The notes under the pieces were generated by a model. That model was not told where the DNA came from, did not search any database, and saw only the letters and a list, made by a program, of their open reading frames with translations. Source: Aedoeadaptatus coxii (GTDB lineage: Bacteria > Bacillota > Clostridia > Tissierellales > Peptoniphilaceae). Taken from it: a stretch of DNA of 64,000 nucleotides. The stretch lies in the NCBI RefSeq assembly GCF_903819215.1, contig NZ_CAIJCT010000016.1. One strand, given 5' to 3'. Shown piece after piece: positions 35,086 to 41,716 of the stretch. The first letter of the stretch is position 1. Every line of letters begins with the position of its first letter. Position numbers and translations under genes: made by a program.

Positions 35086-36585
35086 CTATTTCGTCTTCTT
35101 AAATTCGACGAGACTTTCCTTAATGGCCTCTTCAATCTCCGGCGTTAAGTCTTTTTCTTTTTCCAATTGTTCCACGATGTGGTGATAGTTGTTTTCCACA
35201 AAGAGGATATAATCTTTTTCAAATTCGGAAACTTTTTCCACGTCCACATCGAGCATATAACCTTTGGTCACCGCGTACAGCACGAGCACTTGATGTTCGA
35301 GCTTCATCGGTTGGTATTGAGGTTGACGCAAGACGCGCATCATCCGTTCCCCTTGAGCCAATGTGCGGCGGGTTTCTTTATCGAGCTCCGAGCCGAATTG
35401 GGCGAAGGATGCCAGGTCGCGGTACTGTGCCAAATCCAATTTCATCGAACTGGAAATTTTCTTAATGGCTTTTGTTTGTGCCGCGCCGCCGACACGGGAT
35501 ACGGAAAGGCCGGTGTTAATGGCCGGGCGTTGCCCTGCAAAGAACATATCCGTTTCCAGGAAGATTTGCCCGTCGGTAATGGAGATGACGTTGGTGGGAA
35601 TATAGGCGGAAATGTCCCCTGCCTGTGTCTCGATAATGGGCAGGGCCGTAATGGATCCGCCGCCGTATTCCTTGCTCATGCGCGCTGCACGCTCGAGTAA
35701 TCTCGAATGCAGATAGAATACGTCGCCGGGGAAAGCTTCACGTCCCGGCGGACGACGTAAAAGAAGACTCATGGTTCTGTAGGCTACGGCGTGTTTGGAT
35801 AAATCGTCGTAGACGATGAGCACGTCTTTACCCTGTGCCATAAATTCTTCCGCCATGGTAACGCCGGCGTAGGGGGCGATGTATTGAATAGGCGAAAGTT
35901 CCGCCGCCGTCGCCGCTACGACGATGGTGTGATCCATGGCGTCGTGTTGTTCTAATGTGTCGACGATTTGCGCCACCGTCGACGTCTTTTGACCGATGGC
36001 CACGTAAATACAAATGACGTCGGTATCTTTTTGATTGATAATGGCGTCGATGGCGATGGCCGTTTTACCTGTTTGGCGGTCGCCGATAATCAACTCCCGT
36101 TGACCCCGACCGATGGGGAATAAAGCGTCGATGGCTTTGGTTCCCGTTTGAAGGGGCACGTTCACCGATTCTCTCGTAATGACGCCGGGGGCGATCTTTT
36201 CGATGGGCATGGTCTTGTCGTAAGGGTAATCCCCTTTGCCGTCGATAGGCGCGCCCAAAGCGTTGACGACCCGCCCTAAAAGGCCTTCGCCGACGGGAAC
36301 TTGTACTACTTTACCCGTAGCTTTAACTTCATCCCCTTCTTTAATGTCGGCATCACCTAATAAGACGACGCCCACATTGCCTACTTCAAGGTTTTGCACC
36401 ATGCCGTAGATTCCTCCGGGGAATTCGATGAGTTCGCCGGCCTTTGCGTTTTGCAGTCCGAAAATACGGGCGATGCCGTCGCCGACTTCGATGACGGTGC
36501 CCACATCTTCCATGACCAAATCTACATTATAATTCTTGATCTGCTCCCGAATCACGGAGCTGATCTCTTTTGATCTCAGATTCAT
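35086..36585 (-). CDS. atpA: F-ATP synthase alpha subunit
   Basis: 499 residues with Walker A GDRQTGKTAIAID, LLRRPPGREAFPGDVFYLHS and the standard N-terminal barrel. It binds non-catalytic nucleotides and forms the alpha3beta3 head. AGGTGAG-type ribosome site; 11-bp gap to atpH. Confidence 0.97.
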   Translation of the reverse strand: MNLRSKEISSVIREQIKNYNVDLVMEDVGTVIEVGDGIARIFGLQNAKAGELIEFPGGIYGMVQNLEVGNVGVVLLGDADIKEGDEVKATGKVVQVPVGEGLLGRVVNALGAPIDGKGDYPYDKTMPIEKIAPGVITRESVNVPLQTGTKAIDALFPIGRGQRELIIGDRQTGKTAIAIDAIINQKDTDVICIYVAIGQKTSTVAQIVDTLEQHDAMDHTIVVAATAAELSPIQYIAPYAGVTMAEEFMAQGKDVLIVYDDLSKHAVAYRTMSLLLRRPPGREAFPGDVFYLHSRLLERAARMSKEYGGGSITALPIIETQAGDISAYIPTNVISITDGQIFLETDMFFAGQRPAINTGLSVSRVGGAAQTKAIKKISSSMKLDLAQYRDLASFAQFGSELDKETRRTLAQGERMMRVLRQPQYQPMKLEHQVLVLYAVTKGYMLDVDVEKVSEFEKDYILFVENNYHHIVEQLEKEKDLTPEIEEAIKESLVEFKKTK

Positions 36586-36596
36586 ATCTCACCTCT

Positions 36597-37127
36597 CTAT
36601 GCATTGTGTTTAAGGGTTCGCTTAAGATCGTTAAGCTGTCTATGAATCGAGCGGTCGATGACGCCGTGATCGGTGACGAGTTTCACCCCGCCGATTAGGC
36701 TTTTATCGATTCTCTGACGCACTTCCACTTCTCCGCCTCTAGCGCCTTTATAGGCATCTCCAATGGCGCGGAGTTTGTCTTCTGTAAGTTCAAAAGGCGT
36801 TAAGACGAGGATGCGCTCGATGTTTCTCTCCTCGTAACAAAGATCTTCATAGGCATTTAAAATATCGGCGACGAGATGGCTTCTCCTGTTGTCCGAAAGG
36901 ACGTAGAGAAAGTTTAAAAGGGTCGCCGGAATATCTTTTGCGAAAATACCTTCGATGATTTCGCGCTTTCTTTCGTTGGAAATTCGCGGATGCATAAGGG
37001 CGAGTCGTAAATCGCTATTTTCATAGGCTGTGCGAATCGTATCCAAATCGTCGAGCATAAAATCATCTTGTTCCAATGCCACTTCATAGAGGGCGACACT
37101 GTATTTGGTAATCGCTTCATCAAACAT
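36597..37127 (-). CDS. atpH: F-ATP synthase delta subunit
   Basis: 176 residues, with ITKYSVALYEVALEQD at the N-terminus and the C-terminal signature RQRIDKSLIGGVKLVTDHGVID-like block. It ties the peripheral stalk to the head. It overlaps atpF by eight bases. Confidence 0.95.
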   Translation of the reverse strand: MFDEAITKYSVALYEVALEQDDFMLDDLDTIRTAYENSDLRLALMHPRISNERKREIIEGIFAKDIPATLLNFLYVLSDNRRSHLVADILNAYEDLCYEERNIERILVLTPFELTEDKLRAIGDAYKGARGGEVEVRQRIDKSLIGGVKLVTDHGVIDRSIHRQLNDLKRTLKHNA

Positions 37128-37620
37128 GGCGCTTCTCCAAATCTTGGATCAAGCCATTGATCAGTTCGTCGTTATGCTTTTCATCGATGGTGTCGTTTAA
37201 GAGTTTTTCAGCGATCATGACGGCGAGATCCGATGTTTCATTTTGCACATCTTGGCGCGCCTTCGCCTTTTCCCGTTCGATATCGGCCTTGGCCTTTTCG
37301 ATCATGGCCGTTGCACGGGTCTGCGCTTCTTCCGAAGCGGACTTTTCAAGTTCGCGACCTCGTTCCCGGGATCTTTCGATGATTTCGGCACCTTCTTCTT
37401 TGGCGTCTCTCAATTTTTGTTCATAATCGGACTTTAAGCGTTCCGCTTCCACGCGTTCTTTTTGCGCCTCTTCGATTTCCGAGGCGATGGACGCTTGCCG
37501 CTTCGCCAAAAAATCGTTCATCGGTTGATAGACGAAATGGCGAATGACGAGAAACAGGATGAGGGTGGCGCCCCATTGTGCCAAGACATTCCATAGATCC
37601 GGCACGACAAAAATTTCCAT
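37120..37620 (-). CDS. atpF: F-ATP synthase b subunit
   Basis: 166 residues: one N-terminal membrane helix (NVLAQWGATLILFLVIRHFV) followed by a long charged coiled coil (residues about 35-160) that forms the peripheral stalk. Standard position between atpE and atpH. Confidence 0.96.
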   Translation of the reverse strand: MEIFVVPDLWNVLAQWGATLILFLVIRHFVYQPMNDFLAKRQASIASEIEEAQKERVEAERLKSDYEQKLRDAKEEGAEIIERSRERGRELEKSASEEAQTRATAMIEKAKADIEREKAKARQDVQNETSDLAVMIAEKLLNDTIDEKHNDELINGLIQDLEKRHV

Positions 37621-37657
37621 AGGGACAACTCCTTTCGTGTGATTCTGTTTCCCGAGC

Positions 37658-37915
37658 TTATCCTAATAAGGGTTTTACAAATAATAAGATAATGGCAATA
37701 ACCAAACCGTAAATACCGGTGGTTTCGGCGACGGCTTGACCGAGCAACATGGTTTGAACGATGTCACCTTTCGCTTCCGGTTGACGACCGACGGCTGCTG
37801 CCGCTTGACCTGCCGCGTAACCTTGACCGATACCGGGGCCGATACCGGCAATAACTGCTAAGCCCGCGCCAATGGCGGAACAACCTAAAATGAACGCTTC
37901 ACTTGTGATTTGCAT
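37658..37915 (-). CDS. atpE: F-ATP synthase c subunit, sodium-binding type
   Basis: 85-residue hairpin of two membrane helices around the RQPEAKGD loop. The ion site reads Gln31 in helix 1 and Val62, Glu64, Thr65, Thr66, Tyr69 in helix 2 (VAETTGIY). These positions match the Na+ ligands Gln32, Val63, Glu65, Ser66, Thr67 and Tyr70 of the Ilyobacter tartaricus ring, with one conservative Ser-to-Thr change. A proton-specific ring normally lacks the Gln and the Ser/Thr pair. I predict Na+ coupling from these residues; it has not been measured here. Confidence 0.96.
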   Translation of the reverse strand: MQITSEAFILGCSAIGAGLAVIAGIGPGIGQGYAAGQAAAAVGRQPEAKGDIVQTMLLGQAVAETTGIYGLVIAIILLFVKPLLG

Positions 37916-37947
37916 AATGTTTCCTCCCTATGCTGTTTTATTTATAA

Positions 37948-38673
37948 TTACGACCGCTTCGCCGCTTGTCGTGCGGCAATTTCTTCAGGATCCGCCATAT
38001 TGGAGTTGATATAAGTCATCGACAACATGACGAAAATGAATGTTTGCAATAATCCGCTGAATACGTCGAAGTAACCGTGCAGTGGCCATGCGACGACGGG
38101 GATTAAAAATTGAGAAATCAAACCCAGACCTTGGTATACCAAACCCATAATCAACACACCGCTTAAAATATTGCCGAACAGACGGAAGCTCAATGAAATG
38201 GGGTTGGCGAGCTCCCCTAAAATATTGATCGGCGTTAAAATGGCGATGGGTTCGGCGTATTGTTTTAAATAACCTCCGATTCCCTTCGTCTTAACGGAGA
38301 AAAAGTGGATCAGGACAAAGGTAATAAGCGCAAGGGCCAAGGTGACATTGTAATCGCTCGTAGGCGGTACAAAACCTAAAAGGCCGGATAAGTTTGCGCA
38401 AAATAAAAAGGTGGCCAAGGTGAGCATATAAGGCGCAAAGCCTAAATTGTGCTCGCCCATGGTTTGCGTCGTCAAGCCGTTAATGGCGTCGACGGCGATT
38501 TCCACAATGTGCAAAATACCCGTGGGCTTGTCGTGAATATCGGCTTTTTTGATTTTTGAGTGAATATACAGGCTCAGAATCGTAAGCACTGCGACGATAA
38601 CAAAGGTCGTGAACAGCGATTCGTGGAGCCAGATGTCCTGCCCTCCTGCATGGAAGACAATACCACGTTTCAA
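37948..38673 (-). CDS. atpB: F-ATP synthase a subunit
   Basis: 241-residue membrane protein. The essential arginine is in ISLSFRLFGNILSG, and the last helices carry GYFDVFSGLLQTFIFVMLSMTYI. It forms the ion half-channels against the c ring. The start overlaps the atpI stop by four bases. Confidence 0.96.
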   Translation of the reverse strand: MKRGIVFHAGGQDIWLHESLFTTFVIVAVLTILSLYIHSKIKKADIHDKPTGILHIVEIAVDAINGLTTQTMGEHNLGFAPYMLTLATFLFCANLSGLLGFVPPTSDYNVTLALALITFVLIHFFSVKTKGIGGYLKQYAEPIAILTPINILGELANPISLSFRLFGNILSGVLIMGLVYQGLGLISQFLIPVVAWPLHGYFDVFSGLLQTFIFVMLSMTYINSNMADPEEIAARQAAKRS

Positions 38674-39056
38674 AAGCGCCCTCCTTTCTTACTGCGAAGA
38701 TAGTCGAACATGTTCCTAATTAAGATCACGTATTTTATGGACAACAGACCGAAGAAAGTCGTCGCCAAACTTAAATACTCCGCCTTCGCCGAAACGGCGA
38801 GGACGACGGCGTAAAGTGTGAGACGTAAAAAATAGTGCACGCCGACAAAAACTGACGCACCTCTTTCCGTCTTCTCCACCGCCCGAGAGAACGTGAAAAA
38901 CATTAATTTGAACATCGCCATGGCGATGAGACAGCCGAAGACCCAGCCCCCTACATAGGGTTTCCAGTTCTTTATAAGCAAGATCATCATCCCCGAGGCG
39001 AAAAGCATGACGCCGAAGGCGATGGCAATGTATTCGTTCGTAAATCGGTCCTTCAT
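38670..39056 (-). CDS. atpI: ATP synthase subunit I-like membrane protein
   Basis: 128 residues with four hydrophobic segments, position-matched to AtpI/UncI of other operons, which aids c-ring assembly and may carry Mg2+ or Ca2+. Sequence conservation in this family is low, so the call rests on topology and on its place directly before atpB. Confidence 0.8.
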   Translation of the reverse strand: MKDRFTNEYIAIAFGVMLFASGMMILLIKNWKPYVGGWVFGCLIAMAMFKLMFFTFSRAVEKTERGASVFVGVHYFLRLTLYAVVLAVSAKAEYLSLATTFFGLLSIKYVILIRNMFDYLRSKKGGRF

Positions 39057-39259
39057 AGATTTTTTCCGAGTTTAAGAATATTGCCGATGCCGGCGGCGAT
39101 GCCGATTAAAGTAAAGACGATTAAAAGGATGCCGCGGCTGTTGAATTTTTTCTCGAGCCAAAGGCCGAACAACATACAGCCTAAAATAGGAATCAACACA
39201 TTGAGTCCTACTTGTGTAATCAAGGCCAAACCCGTGTACGGCGACTTTTTCATGAGCAC
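39053..39259 (-). CDS. atpZ: AtpZ/AtpI family small membrane protein
   Basis: 68 residues, two membrane helices, the second containing the GLWLEKKF turn and a glycine-rich GIAAGIGN segment typical of AtpZ. First gene of the operon, overlapping atpI by four bases, with GGAGGGTG just upstream of the ATG. Confidence 0.82.
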   Translation of the reverse strand: MLMKKSPYTGLALITQVGLNVLIPILGCMLFGLWLEKKFNSRGILLIVFTLIGIAAGIGNILKLGKNL

Positions 39260-39284
39260 CCTCCTTTCATCCCACTATTCTTCT

Positions 39285-39328
39285 ATTTTAGCGGAGTATC
39301 ACAATAGATTCAATGTATTCAATCTATT
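39285..39328 (-). promoter_or_regulatory. ATP synthase operon promoter with overlapping inverted repeat
   Basis: Minus-strand -35 TTGAAT (fwd 39308-39313) and -10 TAAAAT (fwd 39285-39290), 17 bp apart, 26 bp before atpZ. The inverted repeat AATAGATT, 10 bp, AATCTATT (39303-39328) covers the -35; a further half-site ATTCAATAGAT lies at about 39341. It could be an operator, or a poor terminator for the upstream dinB. Confidence 0.6.
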
Positions 39329-39361
39329 TTATTCCCTGTTATTCAATAGATAATCCTTCCC

Positions 39362-40600
39362 CTAACGTTGATACCCGTGGGGTAACGTGACGATGTCGGT
39401 GGTGAGGCGCGGCATTTTCGTATCTTCTAAAAGCCCGAGGAAGGTAACGGCGCCGTCGCCGTAACGGGCTTTGATGCCGTGAAGAGCTTTATCCAATGCC
39501 TCTTCTTTTTTCTGCTTGTCGTAATCGGAAAACATGTCCCTTTGAATGGCGTGTTTTTCCGGCACGAGGCGAATGGCCCGAAGGGTAATGGCACGAATAG
39601 GCAGGCGACCGTCGTAACGGGAGCGGTATAAATCGAAGGCGCCGTCCCGAAGCAAAAAGGACGTTTGCCCGCCGTAGGGAAGGACGGATTGAAAACTGTA
39701 GCCTACGAAATGGGAATCTTTCAAATGCAAATCGATTCCCTCCGCCTCCAACCCGTATTCCCGAAGTCGGCGAGAGACTTTAAATGAAAGAATTTGTAAA
39801 ATACGCCGCACCTCCACGTCGTTTAAGAGATCTTCCCGCAAGGTGATGCCGTTGCCCACGGTTTTAATTTCCGGCCGGTAATCGTAATCGGCCACGGGAT
39901 CGTCGTCGAAGCCCCACACTTTTTGCCAAAGCTTTACCCCGACGACGCCGAGCCGCTTTCCGAGGAGCATAGGTTCTGTGCGCGCCAAATCTCCCAAGGT
40001 AATAATACCCAGACGATTGAGCTTTTCCTTCGTCTTCCGTCCGATGCCGATCATGCTTTCCACGGGAAGCGGATAGACGATGCTCCGGTATTGATCTTTC
40101 GGGATCACCGTTACGGCGTCGGGCTTTTTCATGTCGCTTCCCAGTTTCGCAAAAGTCTTTGTAAAGCTTACGCCGATGGAAACGGTAATGCCCAATTCTT
40201 TTTTAATCCTCTTCCGAATGGTGTGGGCGATGGTTTCGCCGCTTCCGAAAAGATGGACGGATCCGGTGACATCGAGCCAACATTCGTCGAGACCGAAAGG
40301 CTCCACCTGATTGGTATAATCGTAATAAATTTTCCGCGCCCGACGGGAAAAATCCAAATAGTCGTCGTAATGAGGAGGCACGACAATAAGATTCGGGCAT
40401 TTTCGATGGGCCTCCCAAAGAGGCTCCGCCGTTTGAATGCCGTAAGCCTTCGCCTCCTGACTTTTCGCCAGCACAATGCCGTGGCGATCTTCTTCATGTC
40501 CCCCAACCACCACGGGTTTGCCGCGAAGGGCGGGATTTTTTTGAATCTCGATGGAGGCGTAGCAGCTGTTCATGTCCGAATGTAATATTACCCGTTCCAT
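39362..40600 (-). CDS. dinB: DNA polymerase IV (Y family)
   Basis: 412 residues. Palm motifs VILHSDMNSCYASIE and DECWLDVTGS supply the catalytic carboxylates; MIGIGRKTKEKLNRLGI is the HhH thumb region and the little-finger domain ends the protein. It performs error-prone translesion synthesis. The gene is divergent from an XRE repressor/metallopeptidase pair, and its -10-like CATAAT (fwd 40635-40640) lies inside the first of a row of shared palindromic sites. It is therefore predicted to be under that repressor rather than LexA. Confidence 0.95.
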   Translation of the reverse strand: MERVILHSDMNSCYASIEIQKNPALRGKPVVVGGHEEDRHGIVLAKSQEAKAYGIQTAEPLWEAHRKCPNLIVVPPHYDDYLDFSRRARKIYYDYTNQVEPFGLDECWLDVTGSVHLFGSGETIAHTIRKRIKKELGITVSIGVSFTKTFAKLGSDMKKPDAVTVIPKDQYRSIVYPLPVESMIGIGRKTKEKLNRLGIITLGDLARTEPMLLGKRLGVVGVKLWQKVWGFDDDPVADYDYRPEIKTVGNGITLREDLLNDVEVRRILQILSFKVSRRLREYGLEAEGIDLHLKDSHFVGYSFQSVLPYGGQTSFLLRDGAFDLYRSRYDGRLPIRAITLRAIRLVPEKHAIQRDMFSDYDKQKKEEALDKALHGIKARYGDGAVTFLGLLEDTKMPRLTTDIVTLPHGYQR

Positions 40601-40623
40601 AGGCCAACCTTTCTTGACAAAAG

Positions 40624-40734
40624 GCGCAATTCAAATTATGATTTACGCAATTAGAATTCTTATTTGCGTTTATTTTACGCAATTTAATTGCGTGTATCAA
40701 GGTTTATTTTAATTTTTACGAAATTGAATTGCGT
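40624..40734. promoter_or_regulatory. Cluster of XRE-type operators between dinB and the xre-immA pair
   Basis: Four related sites with consensus ACGCAATT-N-AATTGCGT. O3 (40677-40693) is a perfect 8+1+8 palindrome. O4 (40718-40734) has one mismatch. O1 (40624-40640, GCGCAATT left arm) is degenerate. O2 consists of outward half-sites ACGCAATT (40645-40652) and ATTTGCGT (40662-40669) around GAATTC. They cover the dinB -10-like element on one side and the region just before the xre ribosome site on the other. No other site of this type was noticed in the window. Confidence 0.8.
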
Positions 40735-40747
40735 GTTTGAGGTGACT

Positions 40748-41158
40748 ATGACCTTTGGAGAAAAAATAAAATCCCTACGCAGGGAACAAAAAATGACCCA
40801 GCAAGCATTGGCCGACGCCCTGAATGTTTCGTTGAGGACCATTTCAAATTATGAAACCGGCGGCCTTCGCCCCCGTTACGAAGAAACCTACGACAAGCTC
40901 GCCGAGCTTTTTAACGTGCCTAAAGCCTATTTATTAACCGACGAGGATGCCTTTGTGCTTCACGCGCGGGAACGCTACGGCCATAAGGGCGCAAAGGATG
41001 CGGAAGAATTGGTGGAAGGGGTTATCGGCCTTTTTGCCGGCGGTCGATTAGACGAAGAGGACAAGCAGGCCGTGTTCGAGGCCATTCAGGAAGCGTATTT
41101 CCGAGCGAAGCTTGAAAATAAAAAATACGCCCCTAAGGGCGGAAAGGGCGATGTGTAA
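40748..41158 (+). CDS. XRE-family (ImmR/DdrO-like) repressor
   Basis: 136 residues: an N-terminal HTH (about 7-60; KIKSLRREQKMTQQALADAL, VSLRTISNYETGGLRPRY) and an acidic helical C-terminus that may dimerise. The start is the ATG at 40748 with GAGGTG immediately upstream; an in-frame start at 40688 would lie within operator O3. The stop codon abuts the ATG of the metallopeptidase gene (TAAATG), so the two are co-translated. This arrangement matches ImmR-ImmA of ICEBs1 and DdrO-IrrE of Deinococcus, where the peptidase cuts the repressor after DNA damage. Confidence 0.92.
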   Translation: MTFGEKIKSLRREQKMTQQALADALNVSLRTISNYETGGLRPRYEETYDKLAELFNVPKAYLLTDEDAFVLHARERYGHKGAKDAEELVEGVIGLFAGGRLDEEDKQAVFEAIQEAYFRAKLENKKYAPKGGKGDV

Positions 41159-41692
41159 ATGTCTCGCTACGAACGTCTTTACCGAGAGGCTTTGCGCATT
41201 CGCAATCGCCACGGCCCCGATCCTAAAAAGGCCCTCGAAGAAGAGGGCGTGATCTTAATTCCCATGGACACGAGTACACGGCTTTTGGGCATGTACAAAG
41301 TGATTTTAAAAAATCCCTTCGTCTTTTATAACGACAGAGTGGACGAAGCCATTCAGCGCATGGTTTTCGCCCACGAATTAGGCCATCATCTGTTCCATCG
41401 CGATTTTGCAAAAGACGGGGAATTAGTGGAGTACACGCTCTTCCATTTAACCGACGAGCGGGAACTGGAGGCGAATATTTTTTGCGCCCATTATCTTTTA
41501 GACGAAGAACAGGTCTATCAAATGGCGAAAGCGGGCTATTCCTACCCCGATATGGCAAAGGCCTTTTCCGTAGACGTCAATCTGATGATCTTTAAACTCA
41601 ACGAAATGCAGCGCATGGGCTACGATTTAGGTTTTAAAGAAGCTCCGGACAACGGCTTCTTCTCAAAAATCGACGGACGCCATGACGTATGA
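41159..41692 (+). CDS. ImmA/IrrE-type zinc metallopeptidase
   Basis: 177 residues with the gluzincin motif AHELGHHLFH (His72, Glu73, His76) and a downstream acidic ligand in ELEANIF (about Glu104), diagnostic of the ImmA/IrrE family (COG2856). Members cleave a partner XRE repressor. The partner is encoded directly upstream with no gap, and dinB is divergent. Unlike IrrE of Deinococcus there is no obvious GAF sensor domain, so the activating signal must come from elsewhere. Confidence 0.93.
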   Translation: MSRYERLYREALRIRNRHGPDPKKALEEEGVILIPMDTSTRLLGMYKVILKNPFVFYNDRVDEAIQRMVFAHELGHHLFHRDFAKDGELVEYTLFHLTDERELEANIFCAHYLLDEEQVYQMAKAGYSYPDMAKAFSVDVNLMIFKLNEMQRMGYDLGFKEAPDNGFFSKIDGRHDV

Positions 41693-41716
41693 CAGTCAGA
41701 AGAAAGAGGTGTTGTT

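Noticed and set aside
40688..40747. Longer N-terminus for the XRE repressor
   Set aside because: It would translate through operator O3/O4 and lacks a ribosome site; the ATG at 40748 has GAGGTG and a family-typical start.
40748..41692. Type II toxin-antitoxin system for the XRE/metallopeptidase pair
   Set aside because: The HELGHH protein is a clear ImmA/IrrE peptidase and not a known toxin fold; co-location with dinB and shared operators fits the repressor-cleavage model better.
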